NCBI GenBank assembly: GCA_033764055.1
Contig: JANRJI010000129.1
Span: 62,001-126,000, forward strand
Source of the DNA: Ga0077555 sp033764055
GTDB lineage: Bacteria; Pseudomonadota; Alphaproteobacteria; Rhizobiales; Hyphomicrobiaceae
Direction of reading: 5' to 3'
DNA: 64,000 bases
The notes under the pieces: generated by a model
Databases searched by the model: none
Told to the model about the DNA's origin: nothing
Seen by the model: only the letters and a program-made list of their open reading frames with translations
Part shown: positions 44,567 to 53,571 of the stretch, one piece after another
Position numbering within the stretch: the first letter of the stretch is position 1
Layout: the number at the start of each line of letters is the position of its first letter
Made by a program: the position numbers and the translations under genes

Positions 44567-46764
44567 CCCTCGAAGGGCTCGGGTCGCGCGCCTCGCCGCC
44601 CGTCGGAGGGACCGTGGCTCCGGCGACCCGCCACATGACGACGCTGGTCGTCGAGAACATGCATTGTGGCGGATGCATCCGCACGGTCGAGCGCACGCTA
44701 GGTGAGCAGGCCGATGTCGTCGGCGCGCGTGCCAACCTGTCGACGCGTCGTGTGACCGTCGAGACCGTCGGTCCGCTGGCGAGCGAGGAGAAGCTGGTCG
44801 CAGCGCTCGCCGCCAAGGGTTTCAAGGCGACGCGGCTCGCCGACGAGCGGCCTGCCGACGAGGAGGAGCGTCAGCGCGACTTCCTGCGCCGACTCGGCGT
44901 CGCGGGCTTTGCGGCCGCCAACATCATGCTGATGTCGGTGGCGGTGTGGTCGGGACAGGCACAGGACATGCCGGCATCGATGATGTCGCTGTTCCACTGG
45001 CTTTCGGCGCTGGTCGCCATTCCGGCCGTGGCCTATGCGGGCCAGCCGTTCTTCGGCTCTGCCCGGCGGGCGCTCGCGGCGGGCCGTCTCAACATGGACG
45101 TGCCGATCTCGCTCGGGGTGCTGCTGGCCACGGGCATGAGCCTCTGGCAGACGGCGGCAGGCCACCACCACGTCTATTTCGACGCGGCCGTGACGCTGCT
45201 GTTCTTCCTGCTGATCGGCCGGGCCCTCGACAGCCGCATGCGGGCACAGGCGGCAAGCGCTGCTCAGAATCTCCTCGGCGCCAGGGCGACGGCGGCGACG
45301 ATCATCCATCCTGACGGCCGCGCCGAGCGGATCGCGACGCGGGCGATCGAGCCCGGTATGCGGGTGCTGGTCGCGGCCGGAGAGCGGGTGCCGATCGATG
45401 CCCGCGTCGCCAGCGGCCACGGCGCCATCGACGAGAGTCTCATCACTGGCGAGACGCGTCCGCGCATGGTGGCTGGCGGAGATCAGCTCTACGCCGGCAC
45501 GATCAATCTGTCCGCACCCATCGAGGCGGTGGCGACGTCCGCAGAGGACGCGACTCTACTCGCCGAGATCGGTCGCCTGATGTCTGCTGCAGAGCAGGCC
45601 AAGAGCCGCTACGTGCGGCTCGCCGATCGGGCGGCCCAGATCTATGCGCCAGCCGTGCACGTCCTCGGCCTTGCGACGTTCCTCGGCTGGATCGGTCTCG
45701 GCCACGGCTGGGAGCCCGCGTTGACGGCTGCCATTGCCGTACTCATTATCACGTGCCCCTGTGCGCTGGCGCTGGCCGTTCCGGTGACGCAGGTGGTGGC
45801 GTCGGGCCGGCTCTTCCGGCGCGGCATCATCGTCAAGGCCGCTGACGGACTGGAGCGGTTGGCCTCCATCGATACGGTGGTGCTCGACAAGACCGGCACG
45901 CTGACACGCGGCGAGCCGCGGATCGTCGATGGCGGTCGCATCGACGATGCCACGCTCGCGCTGGCGGCGTCGCTCGCGATCGGCAGCCGGCATCCCTATG
46001 CCAGGGCCGTCGTCGTGGCAGCCAGAGATCGCGGGCTCGCCGTCGCGCCTGCAGCTGGCGTCACCGAGGTGGGCGGTGCAGGCCTGATCGCAGAGATGGA
46101 CGGTCACGAGGTCAGGCTCGGCTCGGGACGGCACTGCGGCATCACCGATGCAGACGCCAATGCTGCGACACTTTGGCTTCGGATTGCCGGCCGGCAGCCA
46201 CTCGCCTTGCACTTCGCCGACGAGTTGCGACCAGACGCCCGCGAGGTGGTGGCGGCACTGAAGGCGCGCGGACTCGCGGTCGAGATCCTTTCCGGCGACC
46301 GGGCCGACGCCGTGGCAGAAGCCGCCGGCGACGTTGGCATCACCGAATGGCGCGCCGCGCAGCGTCCTGACGAGAAGATCGCTCGTATCGAGGCGCTCGC
46401 CGCCAGGGGGCGGAAGGTGCTGATGGTTGGGGACGGGCTCAACGACGCCCCGGCGCTGGCAGCGGGCCATGCATCCCTCTCGCCGTCGACGGCGGCCGAC
46501 ATCAGCCAGACGGCGGCCGATGCCGTGTTCCAGGGCGAGGCGCTGGCGCCGATCATCGAGACCTTGGCCGTGGCGAGAGCCAGCGAGCGACGCTCGCTCG
46601 AGAACCTCGCGATTGCCGTCGGGTACAATATCCTGTTCGTCCCGCTCGCCATGACGGGCAGGCTGACGCCGTTGATCGCGGCCATCGCCATGTCGGCGTC
46701 GTCGATCGCCGTGACGGCCAATGCGCTCAGAGTGCATTGGGCAAAGGGAGGACGTACGTCATGA
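44551..46764 (+). CDS. ccoI: copper-exporting P1B-type ATPase CcoI/FixI
   Basis: A 737-residue heavy-metal P-type ATPase that supplies copper for cbb3 assembly. Seen: an HMA domain with MHCGGC near residue 37, the actuator TGE loop (SLITGETRP), the CPC metal-site motif ITCPCALALAVP, the phosphorylation motif DKTGTLT, and GDGLNDAPAL. The ATG at 44551 follows GAGGAGG by 5 bases, a strong site inside the end of ccoH. Its ATGA overlap with ccoS completes the GHIS assembly module. Confidence 0.96.
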   Translation: MGEAVALEGLGSRASPPVGGTVAPATRHMTTLVVENMHCGGCIRTVERTLGEQADVVGARANLSTRRVTVETVGPLASEEKLVAALAAKGFKATRLADERPADEEERQRDFLRRLGVAGFAAANIMLMSVAVWSGQAQDMPASMMSLFHWLSALVAIPAVAYAGQPFFGSARRALAAGRLNMDVPISLGVLLATGMSLWQTAAGHHHVYFDAAVTLLFFLLIGRALDSRMRAQAASAAQNLLGARATAATIIHPDGRAERIATRAIEPGMRVLVAAGERVPIDARVASGHGAIDESLITGETRPRMVAGGDQLYAGTINLSAPIEAVATSAEDATLLAEIGRLMSAAEQAKSRYVRLADRAAQIYAPAVHVLGLATFLGWIGLGHGWEPALTAAIAVLIITCPCALALAVPVTQVVASGRLFRRGIIVKAADGLERLASIDTVVLDKTGTLTRGEPRIVDGGRIDDATLALAASLAIGSRHPYARAVVVAARDRGLAVAPAAGVTEVGGAGLIAEMDGHEVRLGSGRHCGITDADANAATLWLRIAGRQPLALHFADELRPDAREVVAALKARGLAVEILSGDRADAVAEAAGDVGITEWRAAQRPDEKIARIEALAARGRKVLMVGDGLNDAPALAAGHASLSPSTAADISQTAADAVFQGEALAPIIETLAVARASERRSLENLAIAVGYNILFVPLAMTGRLTPLIAAIAMSASSIAVTANALRVHWAKGGRTS

Positions 46765-46943
46765 CGGCACTTGCCTGGCTTGTTCCTGTCGCTCTTGGTC
46801 TCGGGGCGCTGGGGCTGGCTGCATTCATGTGGTGCCTGCGCAGCGGGCAATACGACGATCTCGAAGGGGCGGCGTGGCGCGCGCTCGATGACGAGGTCGA
46901 TGCCGGGCCTGCTCCGACCCGGCGCAACGCCAAAGGGGGATGA
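46761..46943 (+). CDS. ccoS: cbb3 maturation protein CcoS
   Basis: A 60-residue single-helix protein (WLVPVALGLGALGLAAFMW) with the typical ending RSGQYDDLEGAAWRAL. CcoS is needed to load haem and copper into CcoN. The ATG overlaps the ccoI stop, and DUF2189 starts 4 bases after. Confidence 0.9.
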   Translation: MTALAWLVPVALGLGALGLAAFMWCLRSGQYDDLEGAAWRALDDEVDAGPAPTRRNAKGG

Positions 46944-46947
46944 GGCC

Positions 46948-47772
46948 ATGGCCGACGCGCGGGGAGGCGGGAACCGTGGGCTGGCCGCAGCCTGGGACCC
47001 CGACGGGGTTGCGGTCCCGCACCGCGTACCCTTCGATGCGCCGTGGATGTGGCTGGCGGCGGGCTGGCGCGATCTCTGGGCTGCACCCGCCGTTGGCCTG
47101 ACCTACGGGTTGGCCTTCGCCGGCGGCGCCGCCGCGCTCGCGCTCGGCCTTTGGAGCCGCGGCGCGCAGGCGCTGTTTCCGGCATTCGCGGGCGGCTTTT
47201 TTCTGATCGCACCCTTTCTCGCCATGGGGCTCTACGACGCGAGCCGGCGCCTCGCCGGCGGTGAGCCGGTCTCGCTCGCCAGCGCCGCAGGCGCGGGGCT
47301 GGCGGCGAAAGGCCAGATCGCGTTCTTCGGCGTCGTGCTGATGATCGTCTTCCTGGTCTGGCTCGAGCTGGCGTTCATGCTGCTCATGCTATTCATGGGC
47401 GGGCAGGGCCTGCCCCCGGCGAGCGAGTTCCTGCCGACGCTGCTGTTCACCGGGCCAGGGCTCGGATTGCTGATCGTGGGGTCGATTGTCGGTGGCTGCC
47501 TCGCCACGCTCGTGTTCGCCATGTCGGCTGTGGCCGTGCCGATGCTGCTGGTCGAGCGCGTCGATGCCGTAACCGCGATCAGATCGAGCATCGCGGCAGT
47601 CGCTGCCAACCCGAAGCCGATGGCGCTTTGGGCGGCTCTGATCGCGGTGATGATCGCGGCGGGCTTCGTCACGCTGCTGGCCGGGCTGGTGCTGGCGTTC
47701 CCGCTGATCGGGCATGCGACGTGGCACGCCTACTGTCACATCCGCAACGGTGTCGCGCCGCCGATCGCCTGA
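46948..47772 (+). CDS. DUF2189 membrane protein
   Basis: A 274-residue inner-membrane protein with about six helices. The early WMWLAAGWRDLWAAP and GLTYGLAFAG segments and the AFPLIGHATWHAYCHI end are those of DUF2189, a family of unknown function. It starts 4 bases after ccoS with GGGGGATGAGG before its ATG, so it is probably the last gene of the cco operon. DUF2189 genes often lie near oxidase genes in alphaproteobacteria, suggesting a link with respiration. Confidence 0.88.
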   Translation: MADARGGGNRGLAAAWDPDGVAVPHRVPFDAPWMWLAAGWRDLWAAPAVGLTYGLAFAGGAAALALGLWSRGAQALFPAFAGGFFLIAPFLAMGLYDASRRLAGGEPVSLASAAGAGLAAKGQIAFFGVVLMIVFLVWLELAFMLLMLFMGGQGLPPASEFLPTLLFTGPGLGLLIVGSIVGGCLATLVFAMSAVAVPMLLVERVDAVTAIRSSIAAVAANPKPMALWAALIAVMIAAGFVTLLAGLVLAFPLIGHATWHAYCHIRNGVAPPIA

Positions 47773-48005
47773 TTCGCACAAGTGCGGACTCGGCCCACAG
47801 AGGCTTGGACCCGTCGCAGGGCCATGGTCCACGAGCGTGGCGTCGAGCCAGGCCTCTTCGGCTCGGGGTTGGAATGCGTCGATCGCCGGCCCGCGCTTGG
47901 CGGCTCCGGGGCGTGGCGCTCAGCCTGCTACTGCAACCTATTTTCGACAGCCTCGACCACCGGGCAGATTGCGGGCGTCGGTGCGGTGGCCCCGGGCATT
48001 GGACC

Positions 48006-48308
48006 CTACTTCGGATAGGGCCCCAACAGCCGAAGGATCAGAAACAATACGACGGCGCTGGCAAAAAATCCGACACTCGCGCCGACACTCGGGTCCGCGA
48101 ACAGCAGCATGGCACCCTTCATGGTGGAGGCGACTGCGATGAGGATGACGCTGACGGCGGCCCAGGAGGTGACTGAAGCCATCCAGTCGGAAGAAGGCCC
48201 TGTCGGCTTGCTCGAACCGGATTCTCTGCCGGCGCGTCGTTTGAGCAGGGCCGCGCCCACTGCCCAAAACGCGAGGCTGATGCAAAGCAAGACGATGATG
48301 GGCTCCAT
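48006..48308 (-). CDS. small three-helix membrane protein
   Basis: A 100-residue protein without a family that I recognise. Hydrophobic helices at about 3-21, 45-63 and 72-92 are separated by a basic loop (LLKRRAGRESG), a plausible inner-membrane layout. It ends LLGPYPK. It is convergent with the cco operon end, 233 bases away, and transcribed away from the KdpE-like gene, so no partner is implied. Clear helices make a real gene likelier than chance. Confidence 0.55.
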   Translation of the reverse strand: MEPIIVLLCISLAFWAVGAALLKRRAGRESGSSKPTGPSSDWMASVTSWAAVSVILIAVASTMKGAMLLFADPSVGASVGFFASAVVLFLILRLLGPYPK

Positions 48309-48494
48309 GGCAGGTCTCGGCTCACGCGGCAGTGTGGAACCGATGCCCAGAGCAGTGCCGCAATTGCCGGCACATGGTAGATAATTGATGTCGGGCCCTT
48401 ACGTAGAGTCGCCACTCACACCCGTAAATTGCACATAAATGTTGGCGTCTCCCGACGCCACACGCTCGGTCGCGGCGCAGTCGGGCCGAGCCGA

Positions 48495-49208
48495 TCAGGT
48501 GCCGGCATGCTGATCCCGCGGGGCGGCAAGTCGATAGCCGACACCGAGCTCGGTAAGGAGTATGGCCGGTTGCGTCGGGTTGACTTCGATCTTTTTCCGG
48601 ATCTTCCGAACGAGTATTCGCAGATAGTGGGCGGCGTCGATATGGGCAGCGCCCCAGATCTCGCGCAGCAGATGCTGGTGCGTCACCACCTTGCCGGCAT
48701 GCTGGGCGAGGATCTGCAGCAGGCGGAACTCCTTCGGCGTCAATTGAATGCGGACGCCCTGGCGCTCCACGATGCGGTGGGCCAGATCGATGGAGAGGGG
48801 GCCGACGCCGACGATAGGCTGCAGCACGCTTGCCGGTGATTTTCGCCGCAGTGCCGCGCGTGTCCGCGCAAGCAGCTCGGCCATGCCGAACGGCTTGACG
48901 ACATAGTCATCGGCGCCGGTGTCGAGCAGGCGCACCTTCTCGTCCTCGTGTGAGCGGACGGACAGCACGATCATCGGAACCGTCGACCACGAGCGCACGC
49001 GCTCCACCACATGGCTGCCATCCTTGTCGGGGAGGCCCAGATCGACGATGATGAGATCGAAAGGGCGCAAGGTCGCGAGCCTCACGCCGGCCGCGGCCGT
49101 CTCCGCCTCGTGCACTTGGAAGCCGTCCAGCTCGAAGCCGGCACGCAGGAACCGGCGCATCTGCGGCTCGTCCTCGACAACGAGCACATTCGGCGCAGGG
49201 CTAGTCAT
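48495..49208 (-). CDS. KdpE-like response regulator
   Basis: A 237-residue OmpR-family regulator closest by eye to KdpE. Receiver acceptor Asp56 lies in IIVDLGLPDKDG, with Lys105 in VVKPFG. The DNA-binding winged helix has LTPKEFRLLQILAQHAGKVVTHQHLL and a C-terminal LTELGVGYRL. It overlaps the histidine kinase gene by 8 bases and is transcribed after it. No kdpFABC genes are in the window; the divergent operon encodes a TAXI-TRAP transporter, a plausible target. Confidence 0.9.
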   Translation of the reverse strand: MTSPAPNVLVVEDEPQMRRFLRAGFELDGFQVHEAETAAAGVRLATLRPFDLIIVDLGLPDKDGSHVVERVRSWSTVPMIVLSVRSHEDEKVRLLDTGADDYVVKPFGMAELLARTRAALRRKSPASVLQPIVGVGPLSIDLAHRIVERQGVRIQLTPKEFRLLQILAQHAGKVVTHQHLLREIWGAAHIDAAHYLRILVRKIRKKIEVNPTQPAILLTELGVGYRLAAPRDQHAGT

Positions 49209-50790
49209 CCTGGCCTCCAGGAAGTCTCATCTCGTCCTCCGTTGCCGCAGGCAGTTGAATAGTGACACAGGTTCCGGGCTGCGTCGCGCGCGGGGCGATC
49301 GAGATGCGCCCCTCGCAGGCTCCTATGAATGAGCTCGCAATCCACAAGCCAAGCCCGCTGCCACGTGTCGTATCGCGAACCCGGGCGCCCCGGTAGAACT
49401 TCTCGAACAGCCGCAACCGCTCCGCCTCGTCCAGGCCCAGGCCTTCATCGTCCACGGCAATCGCAACCATGTTACCTTCGCGCCGCGCGGATATTGAGAT
49501 ATTGGTGCCGGGCTCCGAGTAGCGCGCGGCATTGTCGAGCAGCAGTCCGAGGGCTTCACGTGCCAGTTGCGGGTCGGCATGGACGAAGGGCAGATCATCC
49601 CCGAGGTCCAACGAGACCCGGTGGCCGACCATCTCGCGTCGCTTTGCCTCGACAGCTGCGTTGATCAGGTCGCTCGGCTCGATCAGGACCGGCTGAGGCT
49701 TGACGCCTGCAGCGCTGAGCATCGCCGCATCGAGCATCTTCTGAATGTCGCCGTTGAGGCGCTCCGTCTCACTGACGATGATCCTGGCGAGAGAGGCGAG
49801 GCGCGGATCCTGGGCCACGGGCTCGGCGGCGGCGAGAATGGACGCCGAGCCCATGATCGATGCAAGGGGCGTGCGCAGACCGTGCGATGTCGAGCCGATG
49901 ACGGCATCGCGCAGCGACGCCGATTGGCGCCGGTACTCGGCCTCGGCGACAGTGGTCTCGATATCCAGCCTCTCGAGAGTGGCGATGGCATCGTCCAGAA
50001 GCCGGTCTACGCGCTGGCGGACAGCCCCCAGCTCGATGGCGGCAACCGTGCCGAGGTCGACCAGGAAATAGCCGGAGGGCCCGGGTATCCGCGGAAACGG
50101 GCGCAGCAGCCAATGCGAATGGGAGCTCTCGTCGGAAACCACCATGCTGCCCGCGGCCGGTTCGCGTCCGGCCTGCCGGATCGCCGCGGCTACGGCCGCC
50201 GGCACATCGTCGAGCGTTGTCCCCATCGTCCCACTGGCCGAGCCTTCGGTGCGCAAAATCGACACCTTGCCCCCGAGCAGTGTCGTGACGTGCTCCTGAA
50301 TGGCTGCAAAGATCTCTTCCGGAGCACTGGCGGCTGACAGCCTGCGCGAGAATGCGTAAAGCATCTCCAGCTCTCGCGTCCGCTGCTCGGCGATTGCGGC
50401 GGTCGATCGTGCGACGGAGGACAGGTGGCTGGTGATAGCCGCAACGGTGGTGAAGATCATCAGAGCCATCACATCCTGCGGATTGAGCACGCGCAGGCTG
50501 TAGATCGGGTGATATATGAAGAAGGCAGACGTGGCGGTGCCGGACAGTGCGGCGGTGAGAGCGCTGGTCATGCCATAGCGGTTGGCGGCGATAACGACCG
50601 GGATCAGGTAGACGATGCTCGCGTCGTTGACGTCCAGCGTAACATGGACTGCGATGACGGCTGGCGTGAACGCCAGTGCCGTGAGCAAGCCGAGCAGCGC
50701 ATGCCAGAGATGGCGGCGCCACGGCACGTCGCTGCTCCCCTGACCGGCAGGCTGATCGAGCGACATCGAGTTGCCGGCAGCTATGCGCAT
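49201..50790 (-). CDS. KdpD-like sensor histidine kinase lacking the KdpD N-domain
   Basis: A 529-residue kinase corresponding to the C-terminal part of KdpD. Helices of a DUF4118 domain lie at about 30-130 (ASIVYLIPVVIAANRYG and SAFFIYHP). A GAF-like region follows, then HisKA with His303 in GSTSHGLRTPLASI, and an HATPase domain (LLLDNAARYSEPG, GLGLDEAE, GSGLGLWIA). The cytoplasmic KdpD/USP sensor domain is absent, as in several alphaproteobacterial homologues. It is divergent from the TAXI operon, with 314 bases between. Confidence 0.9.
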   Translation of the reverse strand: MRIAAGNSMSLDQPAGQGSSDVPWRRHLWHALLGLLTALAFTPAVIAVHVTLDVNDASIVYLIPVVIAANRYGMTSALTAALSGTATSAFFIYHPIYSLRVLNPQDVMALMIFTTVAAITSHLSSVARSTAAIAEQRTRELEMLYAFSRRLSAASAPEEIFAAIQEHVTTLLGGKVSILRTEGSASGTMGTTLDDVPAAVAAAIRQAGREPAAGSMVVSDESSHSHWLLRPFPRIPGPSGYFLVDLGTVAAIELGAVRQRVDRLLDDAIATLERLDIETTVAEAEYRRQSASLRDAVIGSTSHGLRTPLASIMGSASILAAAEPVAQDPRLASLARIIVSETERLNGDIQKMLDAAMLSAAGVKPQPVLIEPSDLINAAVEAKRREMVGHRVSLDLGDDLPFVHADPQLAREALGLLLDNAARYSEPGTNISISARREGNMVAIAVDDEGLGLDEAERLRLFEKFYRGARVRDTTRGSGLGLWIASSFIGACEGRISIAPRATQPGTCVTIQLPAATEDEMRLPGGQDD

Positions 50791-51104
50791 GGCTGAAGCA
50801 AGGTCCTCCGCCTACCACACGGGGTGCGCGGACGGCCGCGCCGGCAGACATTTTCGTTACGTTTTAAAGATAGCAGCATGCCAGGGGGCCAGCGAGCCCG
50901 GGATATGTCCGCAGCGACGCAGCCTGGCGCGTGCAGGTTGCGCGTTGCCTTCGCAAGCCGGCGATTTACTCGCGTAACGGTAGCACGCTAGCCTCGCTAA
51001 GGGCGGGTGATGGCTTGCCGTCGCCAAAGCAGGCGTCCGGCGGATCGGTCCGCGAGCGCAAAGCCGTCACGCATGTGGCTCCATCAAACCGAAGGAAACA
51101 GCGA
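50791..51104. other. divergent intergenic region, KdpD-like / TAXI operon
   Basis: The 314 bases between two divergent operons contain a T-rich stretch near 50850-50865 (ATTTTCGTTACGTTTTAAAG) in otherwise GC-rich DNA. No consensus operator was recognised. Both promoters and any KdpE-like binding site should be here. Confidence 0.4.
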
Positions 51105-52277
51105 ATGCTTCACGGAAGGTTCCCATCGTCTTGGCTGGCCGTCGTGCTGGCTGGTGCAACTCTGGCGTCGGCGGCCCCGGCTGGCGCAGCCGACCCGAAG
51201 CTGCCGGCGGCGCTCACGTTTACCGCCTATGATACAGGCTCGTCGGGTTTCAACATCGCGGTCGCCGTCGGCAAGGCATTCAAGGAAAAGGCGGGCACCG
51301 ATCTCAGGGTGCTTCCCGCCGGCAACGACGTCGCGCGCCTCGGGCCGCTCAAAGCCGGCCGGGCACAGGCCTCGGCCATGGGCATCGGCCTCTTCTACGC
51401 ACAGGAAGGCGTGTTCGAGTTTGCGTCGAAGGATTGGGGGCCGCAACCGCTTATGACGCTGCTGTCCACGATCGACTGCAACGGCGCGAACATCGGCATC
51501 GCCAAGGATACGGGTGTGACCGAGGTCAAGGGGCTCAAGGGCAAGCGCGTCGGCTTCGTCGTCGGCTCGCCGGCCCTCAATCAGAACACGCTCGCCTTCC
51601 TCGCTTTCGGCGGCCTCACCAAGGACGACGTCAAGATCGTCGAGTTCGCCAGCTTCGGCGCCAAATGGAAGGGCATGCTCAACAACGAGATCGATGTGGC
51701 GCAGGCCTCGACGATCTCGGGCCAGACGCGCGAGGTCGAGACAAGTCCCCGCGGCCTCGTGTGGCCGGCCATGCCGCACGCCGACAAGGAGGGGTGGGCC
51801 CGCATGACCAAGGTTGGTCCGCATCTCAAGCCGCACCTAGCCACCTGCGGATCGGCCGGTCTGTCACCGCAGACGCCGAAGGAGATGGCTACTTATCCCT
51901 ACCCGGCATTCATCGCCTACCAGTCGATCGGCGACGACCTTGCTCACGGCATCACCAAGGCGATGGTCGACGGCTACGATCTTTACAAGGACGGCGCCCC
52001 GGGCGCGTCGGGACTTGCCATCGGCCAGCAGACGAAGCAATGGGTCATTCCGATCCATCCCGGGGCCGTGAAGGTCTATAAGGCGGCAGGAAATTGGAAT
52101 GAAGCCGACGAGGCCTTCAACACCAAGCTGTTGACGCGGCAGAAGGTTCTGGCCGATGCCTGGGCCGGGTTCATGAAGAGCAATCCGCCCGCCGACAAGG
52201 ATGCCTTCCGCACGGCTTGGCTCGGCGCACGGAAGTCGGCATTGACGGCGGCAGGTCTCGAGGTGATCTTCGACTAG
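51105..52277 (+). CDS. TAXI-type TRAP solute-binding protein 1
   Basis: A 390-residue periplasmic binding protein with a signal peptide (hydrophobic 9-22, then SAAPAGAADP). The start YDTGSSGFNIAVAVG and the following GNDVARLGPLKAG place it in the TAXI family (COG2358), which captures ligands such as glutamate or other carboxylates for TRAP permeases. Cys in IDCN and ATCG are shared with the two paralogues downstream. The ATG at 51105 has GAAGGA 8 bases upstream. It is first of three tandem homologues feeding a single permease. Confidence 0.92.
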   Translation: MLHGRFPSSWLAVVLAGATLASAAPAGAADPKLPAALTFTAYDTGSSGFNIAVAVGKAFKEKAGTDLRVLPAGNDVARLGPLKAGRAQASAMGIGLFYAQEGVFEFASKDWGPQPLMTLLSTIDCNGANIGIAKDTGVTEVKGLKGKRVGFVVGSPALNQNTLAFLAFGGLTKDDVKIVEFASFGAKWKGMLNNEIDVAQASTISGQTREVETSPRGLVWPAMPHADKEGWARMTKVGPHLKPHLATCGSAGLSPQTPKEMATYPYPAFIAYQSIGDDLAHGITKAMVDGYDLYKDGAPGASGLAIGQQTKQWVIPIHPGAVKVYKAAGNWNEADEAFNTKLLTRQKVLADAWAGFMKSNPPADKDAFRTAWLGARKSALTAAGLEVIFD

Positions 52278-52342
52278 TCGACAAACACGATAAGGGGTGC
52301 GGCTCGGGTGAGCCGACGCTCCAGTAGCAAAGGGAGACGACC

Positions 52343-53512
52343 ATGCTCGAAGCAAAGCGGGTGTGGCTGCCGGCAACGGTGCTGGCGGCCATGGCCCTCC
52401 TGTCGGACGTGCCGCAATCCTCGGCGCAGCAAGTCAAGCTGCCTTCGACGATGACCATGACGGCATACGATACAGGCTCGTCCGGCTTCAATATCGCCGT
52501 CGCCGTTGGCAAGGTCCTGAAGGACAAGTACGGCACCGACGTCCGCGTGCTGCCTGCCGGAAACGATGTCGCGCGCCTCGGGCCGTTGAAGGCCGGTCGC
52601 GCACAGGCGTCCGCGATGGGGATCGGCGGCTACTTCGCGCAGGAGGGAATTTTCGAGTTCGCCACCAAGGATTGGGGGCCACAGCCGCTCCAGATGCTGC
52701 TGGCCTCGATCGATTGCAACAACATCTCCGTCGGCGTCGCGAAGGACACCGGAGTGAAGGAGGTCAAAGACCTGAAGGGCAAACGGGTGGGATCGGTGGT
52801 GGGGTCTCCGGCGCTCAATACCAACATGGCGGCCATTCTGGCGTTCGGCGGCCTGACGATGGCAGATGTCAAGGTTGCGGAGTTCGCCAGCTACGGCGCC
52901 ATGTGGAAGGGCGTGCTCAACAACGAGATCGATGCGGCCGTGGCCTCGAACATCTCCGGTCAGGCGAAGGAGGCAGAATCCTCTCCGCGAGGGCTCATCT
53001 ATCCGGTGATGCCACATTCGGATACGGCGGGCTGGGCGCGCGTGGCGAAAGTCGGCCCGTATTTTGCCAAGCACAAGAGCACCTGCGGCATCTCGGCCTC
53101 GAAGGATAAGCCACTCGAGACCTCGTCCTATCCGTATCCGATCTTCATGGTCTACACCTCGGTCCCGGCCGATACGGTGTACGGCTTGGCCAAGGCCATG
53201 GTGGACGGCTACGACGCCTACAAGGACGCCGTGCCGGGCGCTTCTGGCCTCGACGTCAAGACGCAGAACTTCCAGTGGGTGCTGCCGGTGCATCCGGCCG
53301 CGGTGAAGGCCTTCAAGGAGGCGAAAGCCTGGACGGACGCCGACGAGGCGCACAATCAGAAGCTTCTCGCCCGCCAGAAGGTGCTCGCCGACAGCTGGCA
53401 GAACTTCCTCAAGTCCAATCCCGCCGAAGAGAAGGATGCTTTCCGCAAGGCCTGGATGGCGGCCCGGAAGGCGGCACTCGAGAAGGCGGGGATGCCGGTC
53501 ATCTTCGAGTAG
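52343..53512 (+). CDS. TAXI-type TRAP solute-binding protein 2
   Basis: A 389-residue paralogue of the preceding gene, with a shorter signal peptide (WLPATVLAAMALLSD, cleavage near SSAQQ) and the same YDTGSSGFNIAVAVG block. It keeps the two Cys (IDCN and STCG) but differs in the C-terminal half (FMVYTSVPADTVYG). GGAGA lies about 9 bases before the ATG. It lies 65 bases after protein 1, so all three binding proteins and the permease are probably co-transcribed. The ligand is unknown. Confidence 0.92.
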   Translation: MLEAKRVWLPATVLAAMALLSDVPQSSAQQVKLPSTMTMTAYDTGSSGFNIAVAVGKVLKDKYGTDVRVLPAGNDVARLGPLKAGRAQASAMGIGGYFAQEGIFEFATKDWGPQPLQMLLASIDCNNISVGVAKDTGVKEVKDLKGKRVGSVVGSPALNTNMAAILAFGGLTMADVKVAEFASYGAMWKGVLNNEIDAAVASNISGQAKEAESSPRGLIYPVMPHSDTAGWARVAKVGPYFAKHKSTCGISASKDKPLETSSYPYPIFMVYTSVPADTVYGLAKAMVDGYDAYKDAVPGASGLDVKTQNFQWVLPVHPAAVKAFKEAKAWTDADEAHNQKLLARQKVLADSWQNFLKSNPAEEKDAFRKAWMAARKAALEKAGMPVIFE

Positions 53513-53571
53513 CAAGATTTGTGCAGCGGGCCGCCGACATCGGCGGCCCCGATGGTCTCGGGAGGGGAACG

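Noticed and set aside
49201..50790. Assignment of the symbols kdpD and kdpE
   Set aside because: The pair lacks the KdpD input domain and no potassium-transport genes are present, so the symbols would over-claim.
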